NCBI GenBank assembly: GCA_036785705.1
Contig: JAWUZG010000084.1
Coordinates: forward strand, 10,305,501-10,369,500
Reading direction: 5' to 3'
DNA: 64,000 bases
Source of the DNA: Acanthornis magna
Taxonomy: Eukaryota; Chordata; Aves; Passeriformes; Acanthizidae
The notes beneath the pieces were generated by a model. That model saw only the letters and a program-made list of their open reading frames with translations. It was not told the DNA's origin and did no database searches. Of this stretch, positions 12,171 through 25,254 are shown piece by piece; positions within the stretch are counted from its first letter, which is position 1, and every line of letters starts with the position of its first letter. A program made the translations under genes and the position numbers.

Positions 12171-15100
12171 CTGCAAGGGAAAAGCAGCGCAGGATACCTC
12201 AGCTGGCACCACTCTGAATCAGGTGCGAGCCTCACTTAGATGGGAACAAGAAGAAAAAAATCATTGGGCTCTCTGCTCTGGAAAGACAGCAAAGATGAAC
12301 TGCTAGGAGCCATAAGACGCAATACGGAACTGTCAGATAAAGCAACCATGTGGAAGTATAGGGGAGCTACTCTACCATCTGTGGGGTCTGGCTGCCAGAG
12401 TCCTACACTCATTACAAATTGCTATGTCTCTACTAATAATGGGGAAGTTGCTCTTAATTTCCAGTGCAACACAAGTTATGCCCTTGTCCACATCTAAATC
12501 ATACTCCCACTGCTATATCAAATTCACAAGAGGTTTATTCTTAATGGCTCTCCTAATGCTTACAGGCCTTAAACACAAGATGTGTTGTTAGGCAGTGTCC
12601 TTTTCCCTTTTCTCCTGCAAAAAGTCAAGTTAAAGGATATGCCATTTCTCAGGGCAGCCAGGACCCCTAGAGCAGTGTTTGCTTCAAAACAAAATATTAA
12701 ATATGGTGTCAAATTACAGCTCTTAAGTGAATGGAGACCCGCAGTGGGCAGAGACAGTGAATATTAACTTCTATTGCACCCACACATAATTAGCAATTGC
12801 CATCTTTCAATCAGGGCTCTATTCAAAACTTCTTTTGTTTGATCTTGTCTTTTCTCCCTTCCTCTTAACCCTCTTACAGAAGTTCCATCTGATTATCACT
12901 GAATATTAGATACAATCTTAATTTTTTTAGGTTTTTTTTTTTTTTTAATAAAGAATTTCTTTGTTATGCTGTTTTCTTCACTGAACATTTTCAAGTGCCT
13001 GGTGGTAATTTTTGAGGTGCCTTGAGCTTTTGTCAACAGACTACAAGTTGACTTTCACTGGAGTTGGTTGTCCTAAATTAATCCCAGGCTACAAGCGCCC
13101 TTTAATGCTGAAAATGGAAACCCACAACCATCTCTGTAATTGCACAGTTAAAGGGATAAAGGCTTTGACTGCTCATGAATCAGCCTTGCACAGGCAATAC
13201 AGGCAGGAAGAACGGTCAGCAGCACAACGATGCAGATCAAAATGTACAGGCTTGAACTCTCTGAAACAGGATAATCAACTCTCCCCTTCCAAGCCCTAAT
13301 TATAATTTTTGTGCCTTTACATTTTAACTACAGGATATACTTAAATGTGCCTGAGTGCATAATCAAAAAATAGCAATAATTTAGAACCAGACATCAGCCT
13401 CTTCAAAACAAGAGTGACTCTGACAATTAAAAGAAACAAGCACTTTCTGGTATCACACACTTTTAAAAGCATTTACTATTCCTAGTACTATAATCTGAAT
13501 TGGCGTTAGTACACTGCTATTGTTGGAAAAAAACCCGGCGTATTTCTTCTGTTAAATTAATAACTTCTACAGTCATAATGCTGATACCACTGAGTGTTTC
13601 TAATGTCTCCTCAGTGACTGACCTGGCATTCTGCAGGTATTAGATCCGCTTTCTGCTCTGGTGAATGAGGGGGTTTGCACCTTGAAACAGATGGCTGGTA
13701 TGCTGGCTTCCTGCCAGGTTCAAATGGGAATGTTTTGGATGTCATTCATTTGGGGATAGCCTGCTTTACTAAGTGACTCAAATCTTATGCCCTGGAGCCT
13801 TCTCAAAAAACATTTAGGAAAGCCACTATCACATTCAACATTTATTTCAAAGACATTCTCTTTTCTGAACAAAGTAAATTATATCAAGACCAGTCTCAAC
13901 AATCATCTTCAGCCACAAATGCGATACACGCCCCAAGGGTATTATGCAAAGTATAAGCATTTTGGTTTCTTTCGTGCATTTAAAAAGGCTGTGCTTGTAC
14001 TGCTTGGCTTCCTCAGAAAGCAACAGTATCACTCGGGCACTCTAATTTAGGCTTTGAAATAAACACTTGTAGAGATAAGGAAGTGGACATCCACAGACAG
14101 GATCAATTTTATCTCTGTGTTAGAGCCCTATTTCCATCCAGGGCTACACCATTATGGGCCCAAATGCAAACCCTGCACAATTAAATATCATTGTTTCCAG
14201 TTCAGTGCTCTGCTATCTCTGTAACTGCAGTCCCTTGATGTAAGAGGCATGCTTTGATTAATAAAATGTCACAAGTATAAGGGTTTCAAGCTCTCCTTCT
14301 CCCTAGCTATCCACACAGGGCCACAAAAAGTGAACAAGGCACGTAGAAAGTGGTAACAGTCCCGTGTCTAGTCTGTCTGGATTCCTATACTGTGCTCATC
14401 AACATGGATACACAACCTTAAATAGTAAACTAAAAAAATGCAACAGCTTGCCTTCTCATCCTCTTCCCAGGGAGGAAACATGCACTGAGCAATGTTTTGT
14501 CTAGATAGATGAGCAGACATGCACAAGTTGTTACGGCTCTCTGTTGGAGAAGGTGAGAGGGAAAAAGCACACGCTGGTGATAAGCTTTGCAATTATCCCA
14601 GGAGGATTTTGCACTGCTTGTCTACAATCATGAGCCTCACTCCACAAAACAACCCAAAGAAACAAACCCTCTCATGGACACATGTATCCCAAGGCTCCAC
14701 TCCACCTCACACCACACAGCCTCATGCTGAGTTACCTTTGCAAGAGCTGACATTAATCAACATACCTCCAAGGCGGTAAGCAAACACCATTTTGGATCCT
14801 GCACCAGTGTTTCTACTTCTGGCTCTAGACTGGGATCGCAGATAGCCTAGGGATTTTCATTCTGTACTCCAGCAAACACTGCAGAAATGATGATCTGAGG
14901 TTGCAAGGAAGCAGGTGGCAGGTGTGCTGCATCTGTGGGAGGCACACTTGCCAAGAAGGCACACTTAAAACCTCCCATTGCTTCATGTAAAAGGTCTCAT
15001 AGTATGTCCTAATATGATGATGAAAAGACAGCAATTTACTCTTACCTGTTCAACTATGCAACACAAATAAGGACTATTCAAAAACATTGTTCCGTCAGAT

Positions 15101-15642
15101 GTTGATTGAAGTATTTCTTTCTTTTCAGAAGCTCCTGATTTGATAACATCTATAATTCAGGTCACCACAAAGGCACCAAACATATTCTTATGGATTCCTA
15201 GTTGCCCCACTATTTTGTCTCCATGTTGAAACATGCTGTGTATATAACATATTTTGGAATATGAATAGTCAATTGCTTCCCTTAGGATGGTCTTTATGAA
15301 GTGTGGGTGACAGTACATGTCAATGGGAAGCAAAATTTCATCCACAGGGTTTTATTTCTCCTATGCTATCCAGAATACTTCATCTGCATTAACAGGAGAT
15401 GCCAAATGCCTCATACCAAGTCTCCTCCCACACTTGACTTCAATACGAAGAATAAAGTACTGAGTAATCTTGTAAATCTCATTCTTAGCTTCTAAAGACC
15501 AGTGCAGCACTTTCAAACCATCCCACCTCTGTCTTCCTCCACATTACTTCAAGATTCTACAAAAAGAATTTTTTTCTCCTTGCACCCTTCATCTCCCAAT
15601 GACAATTATGTACAACAAGCCTGCTTGGTCCCTTCCCAAAAG

Positions 15643-16654
15643 GTTTGCATGGCAAGGTTTTGGTAGCAGGGTGTGGGGGGTGACAAGGATGGCTTCTTTG
15701 AGAAGCCGCCAGAAGCTTCCCCATGTCTGAGAGTACTAATGCCAGCCAGCTCCAGGACAGACCTGCTGCTGGCCAGGGCTGAGCACATGAGATGGTAGGA
15801 ATGCTGCTAGGATAATCTATTTAAGAAGGAGAAAAGCTATGGCACAGAAGTAAACGTGGCCAGAGAAGAATGAGGTAAGAATACGCGAGAGGATCAGCCC
15901 TGCATACACCCAGGTCAGTGCAGGAGGAGGGGCAGGAGGTGCTCCAGGGGCTGGAGCTGGGATTCCCCTGCAGCCCATGGAGGAGCAGAGATTCACCTGC
16001 ATCCTCTGGACCCCACACCAGAGCAGGTAGATGCCCCAAAGAAGGTTATGACTCCATGGTAAGCCCAGGCTGGAGCAGGCTCCTGGCAGGAGGACCTACA
16101 GACCCGGGGCGAGAGGAGCCCATGCTGGAGCACCCTGTTCCTGAGGGACCACCACACCTGCTGGAATGAACCCACACTGATGCAGTTTGTGACAAACTGC
16201 AGCCTGTGGGAAGGACTCATAATGGAGGACTGCTTCCCATTGGAGGGACCCCATGCCGGAGAAGGGAACAAACTCTTTTTCCTGAGGAGGAAGCAGTGTT
16301 AGAAACAACATGGGATGAACCAACCACAACCACAATTCTGTGTGTCCCTGAATCACTGAAGGAGAGGAGATAGAGAATCAGGAATGAAGTTAAGACCAAG
16401 GAGGGAGGGGTAAGAGTAAAGTGTTTTTAAGATTTGTTTTACTTCTCATTATCCTGCTCTGATCTTGATTGGCAATAAATTCAACTAATTTCCCTGAGTT
16501 TTGCCTGTGACAGTAACCGGTGAATGATCTCTCCCGGTCCTTATCTCAACTCATGAGTCTTTTGTTATATTTTCTCTCCCTTATTCAGTTCAGAGGGGGG
16601 TGACAGAGTGGCTTTGGTGGGTGCCTAGCCTCCAGCAAAGGTCAAACCACCACA
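15643..16654 (+). mobile_element. Solo LTR of an avian endogenous retrovirus
   Basis: The stretch from the TTTGCATGGCAAGG motif to the terminal ACCACCACA strongly resembles an LTR family I know from bird genomes. Recognisable parts in order are a TTTAAGAAG box near 15,820, a long GC-richer middle made of degenerate repeated units (variants of GGACCC...ATGCTGGAGCA, about 15,900-16,270), a polyadenylation signal AATAAA near 16,473, and an R/U5-like end containing TGACAGTAACCGGTGAATGA. No gag, pol or env coding sequence flanks it, so it is a solo LTR left by recombination. The 5' edge is approximate: the usual TG start is not certain, and a start near 15,609 is possible. It lies antisense to the host gene, in its intron. 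Confidence 0.8.
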
Positions 16655-19600
16655 GTAGCATTAATTATGCTGGAAAGATCATAAAAAGAATGGACAAGAG
16701 CTACATTTTATCCATGGCCTAGGTAGAAACCCTGTGATCTATTTCAGATATGCTGAGCAGAGGAACAAGAGACAAAACAGGAAGCAGTGCAGTATCAAGT
16801 CCTATTTTTGAGGGATAACTGTAGCATCATAGTTCATCCTTTCATCTCCATAGATCTTGAAATGAGCTTATCAGCTGAACAGACAATAGCATCACCAAAT
16901 CCATATGTGCATCCAATAGGAGTAGCACTTTAGTAGCATGTAAAAAACCCTCAAGAACAAAGGAAGCTTCACCTTAGAGCTGTTGCAAAAGCGTTTTTCC
17001 AAACAGAACAATAACACAGGCTCTTCAATGTCCTGGTAAAGGACATTCAGAACCTATCAGTACCAGCAAGCACACAGGATGCTAAAAGGGGCCATTTTGA
17101 GAACGCCTGCACAAACCTGACAGAAGAAAAATTACCTATTCTGAAAAATGGGTCTGTATTTATCTTTGTCTCCCACAGAAGGCATACAAAATGGAAGGCA
17201 TTTAGTGTCTTTCAGGAGTGCCATCCCTCTTCTCAAAAAGCTGCAAAATTGGTCAGATAAAACTTTTACCTGTTTCAGCAGGAATGTTGCCTGTGCAAGA
17301 AAGTTGGGACCAAGTCTTACAGTCTAATCAGCTTTGCTTCTGCTTCTGTAACAGACCCTTTTGACATAGACAGAGGGAAGATAAAGGCATTCAAACAGCG
17401 AAAAGCTTTACAAAGCAGCAACTTTGGACTGTCATTTGAAGGTCAGTCTCCGACATAGAGTATTTATTTTCCTATTGTCAAACAAGCCGAGTAGAAAGGA
17501 CTTTTAATAGATTATGTTAGTTAATTGAATCTGGAACATTAATAGTTTTTTCCCAACACTGTAGCATTTTTTGTATGCAAAGCAATGAAAAAATGGTTCT
17601 ATTTGAAAGTGGTAATAGCTGTAGTCTTTGAACATATGCTTAATGAACAAATCTGTTAGGAAAAAAGCCTTGTGTGTATTGGAGGGGGGTAGTATGTTTG
17701 TTCTCACTTAAAGCGTGCCATGATGGCAATCATCAACAACAAATGGCATCTATTGTTGGGACTAAAAAAAATATTCATTTGGCCATTTACTTTCAGGTGA
17801 AATTGCTCTTTTAAATAACACATTCTTTTAGCTGTACAGCGGAGTTGAAAACAAAGCAATAGCAGATCCATGTCATTAAGGACACCTGACAAGCTCTTTG
17901 ATAGGTGCAAAGAACCACAACACAATAACATCCAGGCAGCTTGCTGCCACAGCATGGGGTGCAGCACACAGAAAGCCGACAGACTACAGGGAAGAGGCAT
18001 CCAGATCCCTTGGGGAGAACAGCCTAACAACCCAGTGTTACCACATATTGCAGCCGTGGGCGCAATCCCAAGGATGAAATTATATAGGATACAGTGCAGC
18101 ACGGAACCTGAGCAGAATAGACTCTACGAAGCTGAGATGACAACCAGAAACCTGTGATGAAAAACACATGAGAACAAACTCAACCTACTGCATTTCCATT
18201 TGCATAAGCAGGTGGATAAATCTAATAAGCTGGTAGATTTGTTTGTGAAATTAAAATGCCAATTCCATACACTGGAAGCATGAAAAATATCCACAGTTAA
18301 GCCAGAGCTGGCTGGGTATTTTTAAAGGAAGCTCGACAGATGTCGTGAAAATGTACCGCAAAAGACTCAAACCTGTCAGTATTCACTCAACTCTTCTGTC
18401 CTCCCATGTTCCTTTCATGGAGTGCCCGAATATCTCCTTTCGCCATTTAAACTGAGAGTTTAAGCTCCTCAGTTTCCCTCTGAATGCTCCAAAGGAAGGT
18501 TCACAAAGGGACATTCCCTTTCCTGTTCTTTTTTTCAATAACATGTTTGACTACGACTCTCTTTTGGCAACACAGCCAGATCTTAGTTGCAAGGCTCATT
18601 TTGTGGTGAAAAAGCCATGGGGAACTCTCAAGATGGATTCAACCAGATCTCCTGGTGCAACATACTGCAGATGGAAAGCTAACAAATCTAATGGGTGAGA
18701 CCAGACCGTGATCATCTCTTCTTTGACAACTTTTCTCAGGTGGCAGGGTTGGCACGAGCCAATGCCTGCTCTCCATCAGTTTTGTTAACTTTTCAGTCCT
18801 TGCAGTCCTCCTCTTTCCTTGTGAGGAGGCAGAGCAGGCCCAGATTAACAAAGATCAAAGGTCATGTGTAGGTGGAAAGAAATTAGAAGATTCACAGACA
18901 AAGCAAGTCTTAGGTTCCCAAGACTATTTTTCCAAGACAGAACGGTGATAAAATGAAGAAAACATTGCACCATTAAAACCTCTAATTCTTGAGCTTTGTA
19001 TTCCACAACTACTCACCTCTTAATGCTTATCCTTATTGAAATACTTTGTTGAGGTTTCTTGTATTTTCCCCATGGCGATGTCACCAGCAGGTGCAAGGAA
19101 AGCACAAAACCTCAATTAGTAAACTAGAAAGGCAGAGGTCAGGAAACTGTGATTTCCAGAAACAGTAGAGGTTTGAGATACTGTGACAACATTAGACTTC
19201 TGAAGGGTGGTTTGCTTCAGCTAAAAGAAGTTTATAAAACTGTTGCACATGGACCATGTGACAAGGCAGCAAGGGTCTGTTCTCAACAATGACTACTTGT
19301 TTTACCAGGCTAATTTTCAGCTTATTTCAGCTATGGTATTAGTTTGTCCATTAATGTATCAGTCCACCAAACCAAACAGGGACCATGAGGCATGCATAAA
19401 ATCTAGTATGTAACAATGTGCCCAGTTCAAAATACTGCACTGTTTTGGATCTCACATCCCTGAAACAGGCTCTTCAGTATTTTTGCCTTACAAAATGTGT
19501 TTTCTATGGCATTAAACCAGGTCCTACAAAACCACTCTCATCAGTTAAGCAAGACAATGGACTACCAGCAACAAGCAGAGGATAAAATACACATGACAAA

Positions 19601-22600
19601 AGAAGGTGTATGTTTAGGAATAATGGAAAGGAGAATATCTGATAAAAGAGGAAAGAGGGAAAATAAATACAAGGCCATGGAAGAGAAGCCCACAGGAGAA
19701 GGAGGAGTGTGAAAAGCCTGACAGAAGGACTGAGTAGAGACTAAAAACAGCATCTGGCAGTAATTCAAATCCAACAAGGTAGCATATGCAAGAAGTACAG
19801 CATACTGAAAACTTCCTTCCTCTTGGGTATTAAATAACCTCAGAATTAAGAGAGAGAGTCTTCCCTCCCTCTCCTCTGAAATATCTTGCTCTAAACTCTG
19901 CAACAGAAAAAAAATCTAGTTAAAACTTTTCTGTGATTGCCATTTCCCAATTACAACTCTGAGCTCTTACTGGAAATTTTCAGACATAAAGCCACAGAAA
20001 TCAGACTTTGATTTTGATTCATTTTTCTAGTAGGAAACATGATGGTGGGTATCCCTGATTCCTGACTGATTGAGGGCATTAAGAGGCCAGATTTTCAAAA
20101 GGTCTAGGAAAATTTTCAAAAGCCCCTATCTCCCTAGATAGGACACTACTTCTGCTGAAACAACTTTAATTGCTCTTCCAAAGATGGGCCTAAGTTTCAT
20201 TTTCAAAAGCAGCTTAAAATATGGATTACATTTCACACTGACAGTGAGACAATACTGAACAGTTGTTTTTGAAACTGAGACTGACATGGTTTTCAAACTG
20301 CTGCCTACCACGTGCTTTTGCCTCCTTTAATTGTGTCTGAATACAGCACACAAATGTGTCTGTTGTCACTCACAATCAGGAAAACACAGGTGTAGTTTTG
20401 AGAACATCAAATACTACTAATTGGGCAGCATGAGGACAGCCCAGCATTCAAAATCTCACACTGTAAGTGATGTTTCTGATATTTGCACCTGCACAAACCC
20501 TGAGAAAGTCCCACCTGGGGAATTGTTACATGCTGGTCAGGGCCTAATAGAGCTTCAGTTCTGTCAGCTCTCACAGGGGTGGAACATGGCCTTACAGGTA
20601 GATGTGCCAAGCCAAGCAATGCAACTTCAGGGAATACTCCCCCACAGCCCACCTGTTTTCTCTCGTGGTGCATAGGCCGCCACATCTACATCTGACGGCA
20701 CAGCAGGAACAAGCTACAGCCACAGTCCTTCACCCCATGACCATCTGGAGCAGGGCTGTAACTGCAGTTTGCTGTTGCTCTCCTCAGGTCCATATGCCCA
20801 TATTTCCTTCACCAGAACACAGGAAAAGAAAGAAGAAAAGTTGATGCCACCCAGACCTCACTCTAACAAAGAGCACGAGTTTTCTGTGATAGTCCCTATT
20901 GCTGAAGAACAAGCTTAAAATATACACGCTACACACAGAGAGGCAAAAGCAACGGGGGGAGAACTGTCCTAATATGAATGGTGAAAGGAGGATTGGCAAA
21001 AAAGCCCTGAATAATCCTTGGAGAGTAGTGACAGCCCAGAGATACTATTTTTCTGCCTGTGTAGTAGTGAAGACATGGCAGGACATACTTTTACCTTGGA
21101 TTTAGGACCCCTACCTCCATAGGGACTGACAGAAACTATTTTAATAACACCAAACTCTGTAATCTACCTTTGAAATACAGCTGACTACCTCTGCTAATGG
21201 TCCTGAATCTTATCACATTAAGTGTACCCCAATGTCCTGTCACTATATGCTCATGATTCTATACATCTTTAAACTTTTCAAGTGACATTCTTGCATTAAG
21301 GTTTGAAGGCTGAAATTCAGGGAGAAATCAGCAAATGATTCTGTTGTCTTTTCATGCAGGATGCCTGAAAAGTATCCAAAAATTCCAGCTTTCACTGGAA
21401 CTTCTTCAGAAAGCAAATAATCATGAAATCCCAGTCTGAATAACAGAGTATTACCCTGGGTGTTCAACAATAAGATACCCTTGATATTGTGACTGCAATG
21501 CTGGGCTAATGGAGCTGACAGGGGAGTAAACATACATCAACAGGGTCAAGCCTTTAAATTACAAATGCCAGTTTACCAATTACCTTTACTTAGTGTGAAG
21601 CAAGATAACCATTTTATGCACAGCACAGAAGGAGAATGAAGAGCATCTAGTCAACTCACTTGCCACCTGTCCAGCCTGAGAAAGGATCAAGTGTAAAAAG
21701 AATTAACAGAAAATTGCCCCCAAAACCTAAGAACTTATTCAGCCCTTTATAAAGATACGATAATACTGAAAGAAACTGTATTAAAACTGTACTAAATCAA
21801 TAAGGACCATAGAACTAAAACTGGCACACAATAATTTACCAAACACATGCTTGTCAAAAAGAATAGACTGACTATTATTTTAACTCTTTATTGAAAACAG
21901 CATCCCTGGTAGATACCTGAAGATACAGTGTACCTTGGCACTGCAAACTGCCTCATCCTTATCACCTGATTCCTAAATGCCGTTAAGAGATTAACTGAGA
22001 TTTTGATCAATTTCATTTTCGGCAGTGTTCTGTGTACACACTGCAGAATAAACTTGCTTTAATAAAGATTTAACTGAAAGGCTTCAATTTCAAACTGTCA
22101 ACCCCAGTGCACACTCCTTCAAAAATAGCATGTTAATTTTGCTCATCCCCACAGACTCATGTGACCTCTTTTATCTGCATCCTGTTTTCCACCCGCACAG
22201 GAGCAGGTCACGGCTCTGTCGTGCAATTACAGCAAAACTTTTCAAGCCTCCAGAAACACCATCCAGTCTCATTTCACTCTCTATGTTTTTTGCTTCATAC
22301 ACTGTGTTGGATGTGAGCATGTGAACATTAGGCAGTTCTGTGAAATAAATAGCCTTCTGTTACTTAAAATGACCATTTTTCAATCTACTCCATCATTCTA
22401 TGGTTTCATCATCCGTATTAATTGGCTGGTATAAACGTATCCTAAGAGTTTCCCAAGGCATCTTTCAGAATTTGAATGTGCCTTCCTACCTACCCTAAAC
22501 CGAGTCATGCCTTAGAAGGCTCTCAGCTTCTATGCCCTGCAATGGAAACAACAGTATTTTCTTTGTATTAATGTTACTGCTTTTTTAACTTAGGCACTGC

Positions 22601-25143
22601 ACCACTCAAGACCTTTGGCCACATTCTACACAGTATTTCATGCAATAGTGAAGTTTATTATTGTGTTTGTGACAGCTGAACAGAATAATATCCTTTTCTC
22701 AGCCAAATTTGAAACAAGGGCCAGTCTACCGTCCTATGACAATGCCTGGAGAATGACTTTTACTTCAAACTTCATTAGAGCATTTTCCATCAACTTTAAA
22801 GACATGGATTTTAATTTTATGCACCTGAGTGTTTCCTCAAATTAGTATCACCGATACTTTCTAAATGTCTTTGCCTCCTGTGCCAAAACCAGTCTGTTCA
22901 GCCATCTCAGACTAAGGCCTTTCCAGGGTACTTTTCAGCAGCCACACTTGCCAGGGGTAGCCTATACACACAGAATTTCTTCCAGGGTACTTTAGCAATG
23001 CTTCCACACTGGTTCTATCAGGTTAACATAAAGGCAAGAACATGACCTTGAGCTCACATTCAGTTGGAAAGTTTTAGCACAGCCTTTTTGTTGGAACTAT
23101 TCCACTTTGATGTCACATGATAAATGATTGTCGATCTTTTCTTTCTCCCCTCCCACACCAGGTTTTTCCAGGCTAAGCTTTTCTGCAAGGCAGAACTACC
23201 CACGCCTTACTGTGCAATAAAACAAAACTGCTTGAAAAACTTCCCTTTGTACTGCCCACATATAAAGTGTAAGCCAGTAATCACTGCTGGATTAAAAATC
23301 TTTTTGATGAACAACTGGCAGGCTCTGTGCAAGAACACAGGGTATTTTGGCCAAGCATGTGAAGAGATGAAGAGAAGGGCAATGTCAAAGCCTAAGCAAA
23401 GAGACAAGGGGAAGAAGTGAAGTCCCATATAAACCGGGGCGGGGGAAAGAAGAAGCATTATTCTACCAGAACCATTCACACATCCCCACCCCCACCCCGA
23501 AAGCAGCCATATTGGTGGACAGGGAAAAGAAACTGAAAAGTGAAAGATCTCTGAACAGACTCAGTAGCCCTAAGAATCATATATTTGATTTAGAGCACAT
23601 ACCTGTTTTCTTTTTAGCTATCCAGCTAAAAACAGAGGGGGTGTGGGGTTTCTGTGTTGGTAGATGGAACAAATTTACTTCAACTCCATACTTTTAACTA
23701 CATTCTAATACAAATTTCAGTGCAGGGCTAGATTTGATAAACATGGCAAAGTGGTTTTTGAATTCATTATTTTGAATAACCAGAAGAACTGTGCTCACAT
23801 CTTGCTTTGAAATTAATATAATCTATGACTATAAGGGTCAGATAACATAAAACATCATGCTTTTGCTAATGCCAAACTATCAAGAATAAGTGTTTTGAGG
23901 CAAAATGCATGTTTGTCATTTATTGTATGTTTGTACATCTCCTAACATAATGAAGCTTGCAATTATTTGGCACAATTACACATGACCTCAATAAAAAATT
24001 AAATAACATTAATGTTTCATGGCCTAGGTTTCATACTGGCGTCAAAGGATCTAGACAGGACTGTAAAAAACACCAAAATGTGTAACACTAACATGAGTCT
24101 CAGAGCTTACAGAAAAGACAGCACCTCCTTTCTGCCATCAAATGAGTGGCAGGTATTGATTTTCAGCTGGCCAAAACTGACCACTTATATTTAATTTGTA
24201 AAGAGAGCAGGAATGCCCAGCAAAAATACCTGTAGGCTACCTGAAGTTTTTCAGGATTCTTACGTAAGTAAGATTACAGCTCATAAAGGGCTTTTTAGCA
24301 GTAAATTATACAGCATGTGGAATGAACTCATTCAACTCACAGCTTATTTGAACACAGAATATGTTTTTGCCCTTCAAACAACCCCTAATAAAGCTTTTCA
24401 GCATCCTCTTTTCATAAGCTGGGCTTTCCTCGCAGTGTGGAATTGATACCAAAGGCCCACCCCCATCAAATGCATTAGCTCCTCCAGCACAAAAACAACC
24501 ACAAACTGCAACAGCCTGCAAGATGGTACCAAAGGCCAATCCAGTGCAGCATTAACTGCAACCAGTATAAATCAGGTAAACAATAAAAAGAAAAAAGGTT
24601 TATTGACACTGGATGCATGATTCAAAGCCCAAGCCCAGTTGGTCTAAGAGCCCTCACTGTGCAGGCAGGAACTTTCCTGTAAGACAGAATATGTTTAGAA
24701 ACAAGTCCAGAATGGCTTGAAAGCACCCACTTCCTTGATGATTAAACAAAACTAATTTACTTACTGTTTACCACAAATAAATTAAAAAGAAAAAAAACAC
24801 TTGAGACAGCTATGGACTGGATTTAAAAGGACTTCCTAAGGAGCTTGTAGGAGACAAAGGCTCAGTCTTTTAGGCTTCCTTAGAAATCCATGCTAGGAAG
24901 AATTTCATAGACATCAAGCAGGCAATGGAGGTAAAACGGACTCTGAATGATTTGAGAACCACAGCTAGGTTAAAATATATATACCACCATGAAAAGATCC
25001 AGCAAAAACTACCTTCCATGCCAACTGGGCTTTGGAAAACACTTAAAACCTGAAAATCAGGATAAGTTCTGAAAGCCTGTATGGCTGTATTTTTCATCTG
25101 TACTGAAGTGACAGTATGATATATCTCATCTTCCTTGTCTTAC

Positions 25144-25254
25144 CATCTGACTTGCACTCTGTCCTGTCAGTCACATGGTAACTTGGTTCCAATGCTTGCT
25201 CCAGGACAGATGGTCCTCTGGGATTATCATTTACGTCCTTCATGCACTAGAATC
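25144..25254 (-). CDS. Exon with the first in-frame ATG (short 5' UTR plus 33 codons)
   Basis: This 111-bp exon has an excellent acceptor, a long T-rich tract ending in TTTTTCAG, and a good donor, GATG|GTAAGA. It contains 11 bases of apparent 5' UTR, then an ATG at 25243 followed by 33 codons (MKDVNDNPRGPSVLEQAL and on) and one base of a split glycine codon. An in-frame TAG lies two codons before the ATG, so translation in this frame cannot start further upstream. The ATG context is poor (T at -3, A at +4), so leaky scanning to Met43 or Met56 in the next exon is possible. The phase-1 end matches the next exon exactly. The encoded stretch is polar, with no signal peptide. Confidence 0.65.

Larger units (their letters stand above)
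3843..25143 (-). other. Intron of the membrane-protein gene (about 21 kb)
   Basis: This AT-rich stretch contains no further convincing in-phase coding exon. Items inside it are annotated separately: a possible 47-bp exon at 12124-12170, a solo LTR at about 15.6-16.65 kb and a 152-codon reading frame at 5545-6003. There are also minor low-complexity runs: a (CT)7 at 8611-8624 and a T-rich run near 12,930-12,950. The sequence just upstream of the 3842 boundary, to about 3,960, is moderately CpG-containing and may be an alternative promoter. I see nothing else I can support. Confidence 0.6.

Noticed and set aside
17704..18102. 132-codon minus-strand frame rich in C and L
   Set aside because: Composition follows the local base content, no supported splice sites flank it, and no motif is visible.
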